Origin: Desulfobulbaceae bacterium
GTDB taxonomy: Bacteria > Desulfobacterota > Desulfobulbia > Desulfobulbales > Desulfocapsaceae
NCBI GenBank assembly: GCA_026988015.1
Contig: JALSMA010000081.1
Location: 19,372-83,371, forward strand
Direction: 5' to 3'
Length of the DNA stretch: 64,000 nucleotides
The translations under genes were made by a program, and so were the position numbers. The stretch's first letter is position 1. Every line of letters starts with the position of its first letter. Shown here piece after piece: positions 45,617-56,500 of the stretch. Under the pieces are notes generated by a model. That model did not search any database, had not been told where the DNA came from, and saw only the letters and a list, made by a program, of their open reading frames with translations.

Positions 45617-46066
45617 TTAGCCTTGCTCTTTGATTTCGAGGACAGTTATTTCGTAGTTAAGAGGATGGCCGGCAAGTGGGTGGTTATAGTCAATTATGAT
45701 ACTGTCATCCTTTAGTTCGACAATTGTAGCAGGTACCTGATGGGTTATACCGGCAGACTCGACGTTCATGGAAAGTACCAGGCCAACTTTTGGTTCGATT
45801 TTATTGCTGAATTTATTCTTTGGGATTTCCTGGAGAAGATCACTCCTCCTTATACCAAATTCACCTTCCTCTGCCTCGAGCCGTATTTTACGCATCTCCC
45901 CTGGTTGCATTCCGATAAGTAGCCTCTGGATAGGTTTTGGAACGCCCTCTTCGCCGAGCTTAATAACAAGCGGCTCTGATTTCTCGATGGTCTCAAAGAC
46001 GGTTCCGTTGTCAAGGGTACCTGTTAATGCTACCGCGACGATATCTTGTTTTTGTACCTGTTTCAT
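45617..46066 (-). CDS. SlyD-like FKBP-type prolyl isomerase
   Basis: A 149-residue FKBP-fold protein (VALTGTLDNGTVFETIEKS ... LIGMQPGEMRKIRLEAEEGE ... YNHPLAGHPLNYEITVLEI) of the SlyD type, with the inserted flap domain. SlyD proteins act as a chaperone and prolyl isomerase and bind metal through a His-rich tail, which is absent here. The ATG 46066 is chosen; the longest frame uses a TTG at 46114 with no ribosome site. Confidence 0.88.
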   Translation of the reverse strand: MKQVQKQDIVAVALTGTLDNGTVFETIEKSEPLVIKLGEEGVPKPIQRLLIGMQPGEMRKIRLEAEEGEFGIRRSDLLQEIPKNKFSNKIEPKVGLVLSMNVESAGITHQVPATIVELKDDSIIIDYNHPLAGHPLNYEITVLEIKEQG

Positions 46067-46474
46067 CTGAAGAACTTTAGCTCCTGCTATAAATAATGGA
46101 ATAATAACTTTCAATAGGTTAGTTTATTACAGGTTTGATAATCTAAACTATCACACGGTCTTTGGCAATGCTTTGTAACCATTTGAATGCCATATCTGCT
46201 ACGGTTTTCCTTTATCCTGGATCCGAGATGCTTTTGTGATCGTTTTTACTTGATAATAGGTTGAATTTACAGCATATGATTTGTAACGTGTCTGCAGGAG
46301 AAAACACTCGAATCTTTTTGGCACCTTCGATGGTGAGGATTAAGGTAATAATGTGGTTGAGCTGTTTCTTGACAAAAAGGTAAGACAGTCATACATTGCC
46401 GTGGTTTTCATTTTGTTTTAAGATCAAGCTGTTTTGGGAGCCAGTACTCTTATTTATATATAGTGGAGTAAAAA
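46067..46474. other. Intergenic region holding the his/engB promoter
   Basis: No gene seen. It separates the minus-strand SlyD-like gene from the plus-strand Cys-rich/his operon and contains the strong sigma-70 promoter at 46369. Confidence 0.6.
46369..46397 (+). promoter_or_regulatory. Sigma-70 promoter of the Cys-rich/his/engB operon
   Basis: TTGACA (46369-46374) and TACATT (46392-46397) with a 17-base spacer, a consensus housekeeping promoter ~78 bases before the first ATG. Confidence 0.75.
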
Positions 46475-46657
46475 ATGAAACTATTCTGTGATAAATTCAA
46501 AGAGTCCATGGAGTCAGAGGAGGCAGAGTGTCGTCATCCAAATGATTACTGTCAGACCAGAACATCCTGTATGATCTGTTTCATAGAAAAAGAGAGAAAA
46601 AGAGAGTTGGCCCTGGAAGAAAACAAAACGTCAGAACTTCAGAGTAAACAGGTATGA
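46475..46657 (+). CDS. Small Cys-rich protein
   Basis: A 60-residue protein with Cys/His pairs ([22 protein letters not shown]) that could bind a metal. GGAG precedes the ATG by 7 bases. Its stop overlaps the hisI start by 4 bases, so it is translationally coupled. No family recognised; a zinc-binding or regulatory role is only inference. Confidence 0.72.
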   Translation: MKLFCDKFKESMESEEAECRHPNDYCQTRTSCMICFIEKERKRELALEENKTSELQSKQV

Positions 46658-47034
46658 TACAATTAGATTTCAAAAAAGATAACAATGGCCTGCTGCCGGC
46701 CATTGTTCAAGATGCGGCAAGTGGTGATGTCCTGATGCTCGCCTATATAAACCAGCAGTCTTGGGAAAAAACCCTCGAGACAGGCAAGGCACATTTCTGG
46801 AGCAGGTCCAGACAGCAATTATGGCTCAAAGGTGAAACTTCCGGGCATGTTCAGCTTATTCGTGAGATATTGATTGATTGTGATCAGGATACCGTAGTGT
46901 TTAAAGTTGAGCAATTGGGGGGGGCAGCCTGTCACAAAGGGTACTGTTCCTGTTTCTTTCGCAAGGTTGTAGGCAATGATTTGAAGATAGTTGGAGAAAG
47001 GGTCTTTGATCCGGCAACTGTTTACGGAAAATAA
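46654..47034 (+). CDS. hisI: Phosphoribosyl-AMP cyclohydrolase HisI
   Basis: Histidine biosynthesis step 3: hydrolyses phosphoribosyl-AMP. The 126 residues include the metal-binding motifs [29 protein letters not shown] and [12 protein letters not shown]. It is the stand-alone form without the HisE domain. It follows the Cys-rich gene with a 4-base overlap and precedes hisG. Confidence 0.95.
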   Translation: MIQLDFKKDNNGLLPAIVQDAASGDVLMLAYINQQSWEKTLETGKAHFWSRSRQQLWLKGETSGHVQLIREILIDCDQDTVVFKVEQLGGAACHKGYCSCFFRKVVGNDLKIVGERVFDPATVYGK

Positions 47035-47076
47035 AAAAGCACCTGTTTGCAGCAGGGTATGTATTAGGAGAATGGA

Positions 47077-47949
47077 ATGAATCAGTTGAAATTAGGATTA
47101 CCGAAAGGGAGCCTTGAAAAGGCAACCATAGGTCTTTTTGAAAAGGCAGGTTGGCTTATAAAACCAAAATCCAGGAATTATTTTCCGGAAATTGATGATC
47201 CTGAACTTGCCTGCTCAATCTGTCGTCCCCAGGAGATGTCCCGTTATGTGGAATCAGGTATGCTGGATGCAGGTATTACCGGAAAAGACTGGACGATGGA
47301 GAATGAATCTGATGCTGTTCTTGTAACTGAGTTGATTTATTCAAAGGTCAGCAGAAAACCAACCCGCTGGATAGTTGCTGTAAAGGGTGATTCTGATATA
47401 ACTTGTATAGAAGATCTTGAAGGGAAAAAGATATCAACGGAGCTTATAAATGTCAGCAAACGTTTTTTTGCTGAAAAGAATATAAATGTTGAGATTGAGT
47501 TTTCCTGGGGGGCAACTGAGGCCAAAGTGGTATCTGGACTTGTTGACGCCATTGTTGAGGTCACTGAAACTGAATCAACCATCAGGGCGCATGGACTTCG
47601 CATCATTCATGAGTTGATGGAGTCCAATACCCAGTTTATTGCCAACAAAGACGCTTGGAATGATCCGTGGAAAAGGGAAAAAATTGAAAATATCGCCCTA
47701 ATGCTGCAGGGATCCTTAAAGGCCGAAAGAATAGTCGGTTTGAAGATGAATGCCCCAGAGGTTCACTTGAAGAGTATTATAGAAATCCTGCCAAGCCTTA
47801 ACGCACCAACAGTTGCAACATTATATAATACAGACTGGTTTTCTGTGGAAACAGTGGTGTCTTCCGATGTGGTACGTGATTTAATTCCAACACTCACCAA
47901 GGCTGGTGCTGAGGGAATTATTGAGTATCACCTGAGTAAGGTTATATGA
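47077..47949 (+). CDS. hisG: ATP phosphoribosyltransferase HisG, long form
   Basis: First enzyme of histidine synthesis, feedback-inhibited by histidine. At 290 residues it is the long form with a C-terminal regulatory ACT-like domain (about 215-290), so no HisZ is needed. Catalytic-domain motifs include [30 protein letters not shown], the PRPP-binding-type [13 protein letters not shown] and an HELMES segment. GGAG precedes the ATG. It overlaps engB by 4 bases. Confidence 0.95.
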   Translation: MNQLKLGLPKGSLEKATIGLFEKAGWLIKPKSRNYFPEIDDPELACSICRPQEMSRYVESGMLDAGITGKDWTMENESDAVLVTELIYSKVSRKPTRWIVAVKGDSDITCIEDLEGKKISTELINVSKRFFAEKNINVEIEFSWGATEAKVVSGLVDAIVEVTETESTIRAHGLRIIHELMESNTQFIANKDAWNDPWKREKIENIALMLQGSLKAERIVGLKMNAPEVHLKSIIEILPSLNAPTVATLYNTDWFSVETVVSSDVVRDLIPTLTKAGAEGIIEYHLSKVI

Positions 47950-48533
47950 AATTTGTAGATATCAAATTCCTCTTGAGTGTTCACAGCATAAAACAGTTAC
48001 CTGAACCGTTATATCCTGAAATTGCTTTTGCAGGACGCTCAAATGTTGGCAAGTCATCCTTGATGAATACCCTGGTTGGCCGAAAAGGTCTGGTTAAGGT
48101 GAGTGGTCGTCCAGGAAAAACCCAGGGACTCAATTTTTTTCAGCTTGGAGATACGGCATATCTTGTAGATCTGCCAGGTTATGGCTTTGCAAAAGTATCC
48201 CGTGCCATGCAGGATAAGTGGCAATCCCTTATCACCAGTTACCTGGAATCCCGTACTACTCTCTGCTGTGTCGTGGTTATCATGGATATCCGCCATGGAG
48301 CAAAACAACAGGATACTCAGCTGATTTCCTGGTTGAAACAACATAGTATCAACTACCTGCCGGTATATACAAAGGCAGATAAACTTTCAGGTAACCAGCG
48401 CCAGAAACATGCAGCAGCACTGGATGCCGGGCATACCATTAAAAGTGACCAACGTATTCTTTTCTCAGCTAAAAATGGAATGGGAAAAGATGAGTTGGAG
48501 AGAGCTCTTGCATCTTTTACTGAAATAGGATAG
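47946..48533 (+). CDS. engB: Ribosome-assembly GTPase EngB (YsxC/YihA)
   Basis: A 195-residue GTPase for 50S ribosome assembly. G-motifs: [14 protein letters not shown] (G1), GKTQGLNFF (G2), [10 protein letters not shown] (G3), TKADKLS (G4). Overlaps hisG by 4 bases, so expression is coupled. EngB with histidine genes is not a functional pairing, so co-transcription is probably incidental. Confidence 0.95.
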   Translation: MKFVDIKFLLSVHSIKQLPEPLYPEIAFAGRSNVGKSSLMNTLVGRKGLVKVSGRPGKTQGLNFFQLGDTAYLVDLPGYGFAKVSRAMQDKWQSLITSYLESRTTLCCVVVIMDIRHGAKQQDTQLISWLKQHSINYLPVYTKADKLSGNQRQKHAAALDAGHTIKSDQRILFSAKNGMGKDELERALASFTEIG

Positions 48534-48632
48534 GTTCAACCCTCGAGATAGGTATAATTACCTATTGGTCTATTTGGGTTCGTTGCTGCGTGACGAACTA
48601 CCTTTCGTATCGATTTATGCAAGGAGGCTCTT

Positions 48633-48911
48633 ATGTCACTTCGTTCTGAATGGCCATGCTGGGAGATTATGAAATGTGATGAATCCAAAAAATGTATAGC
48701 TAAGGAGAACCCAACAAAGTTATGCTGGGAACTCATTGAAAGTGTTGGTAAGTATTCATTCAATATTTGCAATGATTGTCTTGTTTATGTTTCAAAACAG
48801 AAAAATTCACAGTTTACCAAGGAAGAGATTCTGAGCATTATGGCTCAGAAAGGTGTTGATGTTCTAACGAAGAATAAGTGTCCCTTGGAGCAGCCGTGTG
48901 CCGGTGAATAA
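48633..48911 (+). CDS. Small protein with two Cys-Trp motifs
   Basis: A 92-residue protein with two CWE-type motifs (CWEIMKCDESKKCIAKENP and CWELIESVG) and further Cys at CNDC, C-P-L-E-Q-P-C, a domain type common in deltaproteobacteria. GGAGG lies 6 bases before the ATG. Upstream, 48583-48603 carries a TTCGTTGCTGC string like the repeat family, too short to call a copy. Role unknown; metal or redox binding is inferred from the Cys. Confidence 0.72.
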   Translation: MSLRSEWPCWEIMKCDESKKCIAKENPTKLCWELIESVGKYSFNICNDCLVYVSKQKNSQFTKEEILSIMAQKGVDVLTKNKCPLEQPCAGE

Positions 48912-48954
48912 AAAAGTGTGACGTGAAAATAACAGATAGTGATAGAAAATAGAA

Positions 48955-48993
48955 AAGGGCTTGGTGATCATGAATTGTCAGGCCCTATTTTTT
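48955..48993. terminator. Terminator between two-CW gene and lepA
   Basis: AGGGCTTG pairs with CAGGCCCT around a 15-base loop, followed by ATTTTTTAT on the plus strand. It lies between converging genes. Confidence 0.7.
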
Positions 48994-49001
48994 ATCTAAT
49001 T

Positions 49002-50795
49002 TTACTGATCTGATTTAAGCACAGCCAGAAATGCTTTCTGGGGAATATCAACATTGCCGACAGTCTTCATTCGTTTCTTGCCCGCCTTTTGTTTTTCAAG
49101 AAGTTTTCTCTTTCTGCTGATATCACCGCCGTAACATTTTGCAGTAACATCTTTGCGGAGAGCAGAAATATTTGTTCTGGCAACAATGGTTCCACCAATT
49201 GCAGCCTGAATAGCAATCTTAAACATCTGTCGTGGTATTTCTTCTTTCAATCTCTTGCAGGCACGAAGACCGCGTGCCCTGGCATTGTCACGATGGGCAA
49301 GTTGAGACAAGGCATCCACTATTTCACCGTTCACAAGGATATCGAGCTTCACCAGAGCACTCTTTCTGTAATCATAAAGCTCATAATCAAATGACCCATA
49401 ACCCTGGGTGATGGATTTGAGTTTGTCGTAGAAATCATAAATTACTTCGGCTAGTGGAAGTTCGCAGGTGAATTCGATCCTGCCGGGCATGGGATAGTGA
49501 TAGTTGGTGTTTTCGCCTCGGCGGTCCATGCAAAGGGTCATCAACGCCCCCATATAACGCTCGGGAATTAAAATGGTCGCTTTTATGTACGGTTCTTCAA
49601 CGCGTTCAATGGACATGGGATCCGGGAAATAGGCTGGATTGTCAACCTCGAGTACGGTGTCATCCTTTAGATAGAAATTATATTTAACTGAAGGAACTGT
49701 GAGGATCAGAGATATGTCAAACTCCCGTTCCAGTCGTTCCTGAATAACTTCCAGGTGAAGTAAACCGAGAAAGCCACAGCGGAATCCAAAACCGAGGGCT
49801 ACCGAGGTGTCTTTCTGGAAAATAAGCGCGGCATCGTTTAGCTGGAGTTTTTCAAGTGCAGTTGCGAGATCCTCATAATCATCAGTTGAAATGGGGTAGA
49901 TAGAAGAAAAAACAACCTGCTGAACTTCTTTAAATCCAGCAAGTGGTTTGGTGCAGGGATTATCGGTAAGAGTGATAGTGTCACCGGGTCTGGTGTCACT
50001 TACTGTTTTCACACCAGCAAGAATATAGCCGATGTCACCGGCACTGAGGCTTTTTACTGGCTCTCTTTTCACCCTGAACAGTCCCACTTCCTCAACACGG
50101 TACTCAGCATTGTTGGACATGAAACGGATGGTGTCTCCTGATTTAATGGTGCCATTGACTATCTTTATGGAAATGATTGTTCCTCGAAAAGGGTCATAAT
50201 TAGCATCAAAGATAAGAGCTTGGAGTGGTTCTGTCGTGTTGCCTTCAGGTGGAGGGATGTGTTTTACGACGGCCTCAAAAATTTCCTTTACGCCAACTCC
50301 GGTTTTTGCAGAGCAGTATTGAATCAACTCAGCATCAAGGCCAAGATCTTCTTCAATTTGGGCTGCTACTTTCTCAGGTTCCGCCGATGGAAGATCAATT
50401 TTATTGATCACAGGTATGATCTCAAGATCATTTTCCATTGCTAGGTAGAGGTTGGCCAGGGTCTGGGCTTCAACTCCCTGTGCTGCATCAATGAGCAGCA
50501 AGGCTCCTTCACAAGAACTCAAGGCTCGCGACACCTCATAACTGAAATCAACGTGACCTGGCGTGTCAACCAGATTAAGAATATATTTTTCACCATTTTC
50601 TGCAGTATATGGCAAACAGATGGTCTGACTTTTTATAGTAATACCACGTTCCCGTTCGATGTCCATGTTATCAAGAAGTTGATCCTGAAAGTCTCGATCA
50701 CTTACTTGCTCGCAAAGCTGAATCATACGGTCTGCAAGGGTGGATTTACCGTGATCAATATGGGCGATAATGGAAAAGTTTCGTATGTTGTTCAT
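49002..50795 (-). CDS. lepA: Elongation factor 4 (LepA)
   Basis: A translation GTPase that remodels stalled ribosomes. G1 AHIDHGKSTLADR, G3 DTPGHVDF, G4 NKIDLPS; C-terminal LepA-specific region with GYGSFDYELYDYRKS and RKRLLEKQKAGKKRMK. I start at the ATG 50795 (597 residues, opening MNNIRNFSIIAHIDHGK, as in other LepA); the longer frame begins at 50828. Neither start has a clear ribosome site. Confidence 0.94.
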   Translation of the reverse strand: MNNIRNFSIIAHIDHGKSTLADRMIQLCEQVSDRDFQDQLLDNMDIERERGITIKSQTICLPYTAENGEKYILNLVDTPGHVDFSYEVSRALSSCEGALLLIDAAQGVEAQTLANLYLAMENDLEIIPVINKIDLPSAEPEKVAAQIEEDLGLDAELIQYCSAKTGVGVKEIFEAVVKHIPPPEGNTTEPLQALIFDANYDPFRGTIISIKIVNGTIKSGDTIRFMSNNAEYRVEEVGLFRVKREPVKSLSAGDIGYILAGVKTVSDTRPGDTITLTDNPCTKPLAGFKEVQQVVFSSIYPISTDDYEDLATALEKLQLNDAALIFQKDTSVALGFGFRCGFLGLLHLEVIQERLEREFDISLILTVPSVKYNFYLKDDTVLEVDNPAYFPDPMSIERVEEPYIKATILIPERYMGALMTLCMDRRGENTNYHYPMPGRIEFTCELPLAEVIYDFYDKLKSITQGYGSFDYELYDYRKSALVKLDILVNGEIVDALSQLAHRDNARARGLRACKRLKEEIPRQMFKIAIQAAIGGTIVARTNISALRKDVTAKCYGGDISRKRKLLEKQKAGKKRMKTVGNVDIPQKAFLAVLKSDQ

Positions 50796-51114
50796 GATGG
50801 TTTCTGGCGGAATACTTACTTCCGGCATAGAGATGTTATTATGAAATTATGCTTTTTAGCATAAACAGTGGAACAATAAAATAGAATTATGGAATCAACC
50901 AGGGGTATGATACCATAAGAGAGATCTTTCGTCAGATTCAAAAATTCCTGGATGGCTCTGTATGAAATGGAATTTATCAAAATCCTTACCGTATGATTTC
51001 TATATTATCGTTGCCTTTTACGCTATCAGTAGTAATAATGCAAAGTTTATAGGAAATAAATTAAGTACCAAGAGAATGCAGCCCACAGGCTGACTGTTAC
51101 AAGAGAAAGAGGAT
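50796..51114. other. Divergent intergenic region lepA/rpoH
   Basis: No gene seen. It must hold promoters for lepA (left) and rpoH (right), but I find no clear consensus pair. A weak A/G-rich ribosome site (AGAAAGAGG) precedes the rpoH ATG. Confidence 0.4.
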
Positions 51115-52098
51115 ATGACCTCAAAGAAAAATATAAGCAAAAAAAAGAGTGCCGGAAAGAAAAGCAAAACGGTTCCTCATGAACATCCACTTGTCGCACT
51201 GTCAGACGATGTGAACCTTCCGACTGTTAGCAATCCTGCACTTCATCGTTACCTTCAGGAAATTAGTCAGTATGAGCTTCTCAGTCGTGAAGAAACAGAT
51301 GCGTTAGCCGTGCGTTTCCGAGAAGATGGTGATCAGGATGCTGCATATAGACTGGTGTCTGCAAACCTTCGCCTGGTGGTTAAAGTCGCTATGGATTTTC
51401 AGAAATACTGGATGCAGAATTTCATGGATCTCATTCAGGAAGGCAACGTGGGCCTGGTTCAGGCAACAAAAAAGTTCGATCCCTACCGTGGAGTTAAATT
51501 TTCTTACTATGCTGCTTACTGGATTCGTGCGTATATCCTGAAATTCATCATGGATAATTGGCGCCTCGTGAAGATTGGAACCACTCAGGCCCAACGAAAG
51601 CTCTTTTTTTCATTAAACAAGGAAAAAAAGTTATTGGAAGCGCAGGGATATAAACCTGAAGTGAAGCTTCTCGCAGAACGGTTAAAGGTCAAGGAAAGTG
51701 AAGTTATAGAAATGAGCCAACGTATGGATAGCTGGGATGTTTCCCTTGAAAGTCCTGTTCGCTCAGATTCGGATGAAGAACAGAAAAGTTTTATCCCGTC
51801 AAATGGACCTGCAGTTGAAGATATCGTCGCCGGTGAGGAGATGAAGGCCTCTCTTGCAGACCTTCTGACCATCCTGAAAGAAAAACTTAATGACAAGGAA
51901 AAGATGATATTGGAAGAGAGACTGCTGACTGATGAGCCATTAACTCTTCAGACCATTGCAGATCGTTTTGGGATATCACGGGAGAGGGTCAGACAGATTG
52001 AAGTGAATCTATTGAAGAAGATGAAAAAATATCTTGAGGTAGAAATGCCTGATATAGTAGATTTTTTTGACGGAAAACGAATGGTGCAAAAAGTATGA
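51115..52098 (+). CDS. rpoH: Heat-shock sigma factor RpoH
   Basis: A 327-residue sigma-70-family factor. Region 2 (MDLIQEGNVGLVQATKKFDP, VKFSYYAAYWIRAYILKFI), the RpoH-specific box QRKLFFSLNKE, region 3, and region 4 HTH (TLQTIADRFGISRERVRQIE). Its basic N-terminal ~40 residues are an extra. It overlaps the aminotransferase gene by 4 bases. Confidence 0.9.
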   Translation: MTSKKNISKKKSAGKKSKTVPHEHPLVALSDDVNLPTVSNPALHRYLQEISQYELLSREETDALAVRFREDGDQDAAYRLVSANLRLVVKVAMDFQKYWMQNFMDLIQEGNVGLVQATKKFDPYRGVKFSYYAAYWIRAYILKFIMDNWRLVKIGTTQAQRKLFFSLNKEKKLLEAQGYKPEVKLLAERLKVKESEVIEMSQRMDSWDVSLESPVRSDSDEEQKSFIPSNGPAVEDIVAGEEMKASLADLLTILKEKLNDKEKMILEERLLTDEPLTLQTIADRFGISRERVRQIEVNLLKKMKKYLEVEMPDIVDFFDGKRMVQKV

Positions 52099-53270
52099 AA
52101 ATCCCATTATTGGATCTGGGTAGCCAACTGGCCCCTTTACGTGACGAAATTGTTGCCGCAGTGACCGGTGTTATTGACTCTACAACCTACATACAGGGAC
52201 CAGAAGTCATGTCTCTTGAAAAAGAAATTGCTGAATACTGCAAGGTTGATAATGCTACAGGAGTTTCCAGTGGAACCGATGCACTTCTTGTGGCGTTAAT
52301 GGCCATGAACATTGGGGCAGGAGATCGTGTTCTTACCACCCCATATTCTTTTTTTGCAACAATGGGCGTAATACTCCGTTGTGGAGCACTCCCTGTTTTT
52401 GCAGATATAGATCCCATGTCATTTAATATAGATCCTGTATCCATGCGAGAAGTTCTTGAGGCTGACACCGACAGAACCATTAAAGTAATTATCCCCGTAC
52501 ATTTATATGGACAATGTGCAGATATGGATGCGATACTCGCTCTTGCTCAGGAATATGACATTGCAGTTATTGAAGATGCGGCCCAGGCTATAGGGGCAGA
52601 ATATCCAGATTCCGATGGAGAATGGCACAAAAGTGGTTCCATGGGACTGGCTGGATGTTATTCCTTTTTCCCAAGTAAGAATCTGGGTGGTGTCGGAGAC
52701 GGTGGTATGGTTGTTTCCAATGACCCTGCCTTTGGAGAGTCACTGAAGATGCTTCGAAATCATGGGGCCAAGCCCAAATATTTTCATTCCATTATAGGAG
52801 GCAACTTTCGACTTGATCCCATCCAGGCAACTGTACTGCGCATTAAGCTGAAACATCTTGAAAAATGGCACCATGCGCGAAGGCAAAATTCTGCAATATA
52901 TAATGGCTTGTTTGCAAAGACATCTTTACTTGATGAAAAGACGGTGAAAACTCCCGTTGCTGTTTATGAAAAGGCCAGTACCGAGTCAGTTATTGAACGA
53001 AATCACCATATCTACAATCAGTATGTTATCACAGTTCAAAATCGTGATGGCCTCATAGAGTTTCTACGTTCAAAGGAAATAGGCTGTGAAATCTACTATC
53101 CTCTTTGTCTCCACGAACAGAAATGTCTCGAGGGGCTCATGGAGAAACCCCTGTTACCACATGCTGAAAGTGCCGCTCGGAGTACAATTGCACTGCCTAT
53201 TTATCCCGAGTTGACAACGGCTATGCAGGAATATGTCGTGGAGCAGATAGTTGCCTTCTATCATCGTTGA
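52095..53270 (+). CDS. DegT/DnrJ/EryC1-family aminotransferase
   Basis: A 391-residue PLP-dependent sugar aminotransferase. Cofactor motifs: GVSSGTDALLVALMAMNIG, VIEDAAQAIGA, and the PLP lysine in SFFPSKNLGGVGDGG. The start overlaps the rpoH stop by 4 bases, and a large TPR/beta-barrel gene follows. Members make amino sugars for polysaccharides, glycoproteins or lipopolysaccharide; the specific sugar is unknown. Confidence 0.9.
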   Translation: MKIPLLDLGSQLAPLRDEIVAAVTGVIDSTTYIQGPEVMSLEKEIAEYCKVDNATGVSSGTDALLVALMAMNIGAGDRVLTTPYSFFATMGVILRCGALPVFADIDPMSFNIDPVSMREVLEADTDRTIKVIIPVHLYGQCADMDAILALAQEYDIAVIEDAAQAIGAEYPDSDGEWHKSGSMGLAGCYSFFPSKNLGGVGDGGMVVSNDPAFGESLKMLRNHGAKPKYFHSIIGGNFRLDPIQATVLRIKLKHLEKWHHARRQNSAIYNGLFAKTSLLDEKTVKTPVAVYEKASTESVIERNHHIYNQYVITVQNRDGLIEFLRSKEIGCEIYYPLCLHEQKCLEGLMEKPLLPHAESAARSTIALPIYPELTTAMQEYVVEQIVAFYHR

Positions 53271-53510
53271 ATTCATCTGGTTCAGAGGAACTGGTATGTA
53301 GCACTTGTAATAACCAGCGTTCCTGTCCAATGGTGAAATAAGTATGGTGATCAGTGTTCCTGGGATTCATATAAAAAACCTCTGGGCAATAAACTCCTGA
53401 CTCCATTTTTATATTTCACTTGAAAAGCAGTCCCTGATAGCTGAAAACTATATGTGGATTGATTCTGCCCATGATTTATTACAAACACTTATCACCACTT
53501 AGATGGTGCC

Positions 53511-56500
53511 ATGTATAATTATCTGATTAGATCCCAAAAATATTTTTTGTCAGTTTATCGTATTGTTTTCATCTGCATCGTTCTTTTCTTCGCTGCTCCA
53601 CAACTCTTTGCTGAATTGGCTATAAAAGATTCAACCACCCAAATCAGCAATCACACTGTTACTCTAAAAGACCCCTCAAATCAGCCATTTTGGAAGGAAA
53701 TCTGGGACAACGCCAGGTTGGCTGTCAAAATGGATGACAAAGAGAAGGCCATTAGTCTTTACCGTAAATTGTTTGCTGCAAAACCTCATATAGAAGAGGC
53801 ACTTCGCGAGTATGCCATTATTTTGATGGAGCAGGAGCAATGGTCGGAAGCTGGTCAAATTATCCAGAAATTGCTTGAAGTAGAGCCTGCCTCACAGGAG
53901 TACCTCCTTTATGGTGGTCGAACTGCACTGGCTCAGCAAAGATATGAGCGTGCTTCAAGCTACTTAGGGCAAGTGTATAGTATGTCACCCGACGGAAAGT
54001 TTGCAAATGAGGCGCTGCAGGGACAGATCACCGCGTTACAAAATCTAGGCCGTTCGGTCATGGCCTATCCATTGATGGAGCAGCTCTATCAGCTTGTACC
54101 CCATAATGAAAACTCAATCCGTCAATTAGCGCTTTACAGTAATGAACTTGGATTCAAGGGAAAGGCTGTGAACTATTACAAGACATTGATCTCGGAATTT
54201 GGGGGCACTGATACTGATTTTCTGAAAAGTGTACCGCTATTTGAGGAAATGAATGAGACTGAGATGCTGGTTTTAGCCTGGCAGGGTTATCTGAAGACGC
54301 ACCCTTATTACCTGCCTTTTCATAAAAAACTCTCGGAATATTATCTTAAAAATGGCCTTGAAGAAGAGGCGTTGGAACATCTGTTGGTGCTAATTGCTCT
54401 CGGGGAGCAGAAAGCAGATATATTTTTACAGGCTGGAAAAATATATCTTTACCAGAAAAGCCGTCCAGATAAAGCACTTTATTATTACGAAGAGTATCGT
54501 AAACGGAACCCGGCTGACAAAAATGTAACTACTGAGATAGAGCGTATCCAGGCGATACTTGCTAATGATCTTCTTGTCATTGTGGAAAATGAAGGTGCCT
54601 GGAATTTATGGCGGGATCTCGCTAAGGTGATTCCAGATCGTCTGGCCGTGTATTACTCCATGGCTGAACAACTTGAAGAAATGCATAAATACAAAGAGCT
54701 GCTGGAAGTTCTTGAAATTATACATACTCATGAATCAGATGATCAGGAAATTGTTTTTAGATTAGCACAGCTTTATTATGAAAAAGGAGAACTTGCTGCT
54801 GCTACAGAAAAACTTGATCTTCTTGTTGAATCCAGACAGCAGGGAAAACACTACTTTCTTATCAGAGCTGAAATTTCTGAAGCTACTGGTGTTCTTGTTG
54901 AGTCCCTTGCATACTACAAGAAATATCTCAATTTGGTTTCTGCTGATCACAGGGTGCTCCTGAATTGCATAAAGCTCTCGGGACAGATAGGTTCTGTAGA
55001 TGATTTACAATATTTTTATAGTCACATTGTAAGAGGTGATTTTAGTGAAGAGGTGTTGAAGGAGGCGAGTTTTAGCTATGGCCAGGGACTACTCTTAAAT
55101 AATCTTTATACAAGAGCGGAGCTTTTTTACCGTGAGCTTTCCAGACGATTCACATTAACAAAGCAGGAAGTGCTTGAAGTCAACTTTACTCTTGCAACTA
55201 TTCTACAGCATGAAAACAGGTTGTATGAGTCAGAAGAGCTGTTAAGGCAAGCGCTTCTGAAGTATGGAGCGACCCCCCAGGTTCTTATTAAACTCATCAG
55301 GATATCACTGCTCCAGGAGGATCTGGAGAACTGTTGGAAATGGTATAAATATTTTGTGATCAACAGTAACACTGGATCCGGGTGGAATGTACATGAAAAT
55401 CCACAATTACTGCTTGTAAAGGTTGATATTCTGCAGGGATCAGGACAGGAAGGAGTGGCTATTGAAATTCTAGAAGATTTTTTTGCTGAAAATATCTATT
55501 CAGACCATAAAGACGAGCAGTGTGAGCTGATCAGATTAAAGCTGGCAGAACTTTATTACTATGAAAATAAGTATTTTGACGCTGCCTCAATCATGGCCAA
55601 CAGAAGTCAGAATGCTAAGAGAGATATTTACGATAAGATTCTGTCACTTCTCATAGAGAAAAAAAGAGACCGTATTTCAGATAAAACAGCGAGAGAAAGC
55701 CTGCTGTCCTTTAGCTCTTCAAATGTATTTGAGAGTGCCGTGGCCCTTGCTCATTATGGCGAATTTGGATTGGCATTACAGTTGTGTGAAAGATATCTAC
55801 AGGAATCACCTGACTCCCTTCGGGCAAAAACGCTGCAGGCCGACCTGCAGCGAGATCTGGGACAGGATTTTGCTGCCCTTGAAAGCTTCAAACAACTCTA
55901 TGAGAGTTATCCGGGAGAGGTCAGCTTTAAACAGAACATTCTTGAATTGCAGTTTAAAGCATCAAAATTCAAACAGCTCGTTGAGGAACTGGCCCCTGAG
56001 TGGAAAGCGATAAAAGGAAAAGAAACAGAAGTAAGTGTCCGTAAAGTTGTTCCTGATGTTGCCACCCTTCCTGTTACCCAGCGTCTGTTGCTGGCCAGAG
56101 CATTATGGGCTGATAAAAGGGCTTCTGATGCCTTGGCTCTATATAAAGAGCTTCTCCAGCCGCAGGTAGAAGTGGAATTCACCAGTCAACTGGCAGAGCA
56201 GGAGATCACCTTGAAACTGCCTGAGCCCCAGAAGACACTCCTTAATATTGTCACATTTACAAGTCCTCCGAAACTTGACAAGCTTGGTACCGTTATGGAC
56301 CCGGATTTTATCAGACGAAATTTTGAAAAACCTGAGCTGGTCATTGCTGCCGGGCTATATTCAAAATATCGATGGCAAAAAATAATCAAACGAGAGTTAG
56401 CTGTCCGAAAGGATATGAGCGAAGGAAATTACTATCAGGCAATGAAAGAGTATCAGAGTTTTTTAAATGACGACACATCGCCTGAAAGTCTTTACGATCT

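Noticed and set aside
48583..48603. Possible seventh copy of the dispersed repeat (TTCGTTGCTGC)
   Set aside because: Only ~11 bases match and neither end motif is present, so it is below what I would call a copy.
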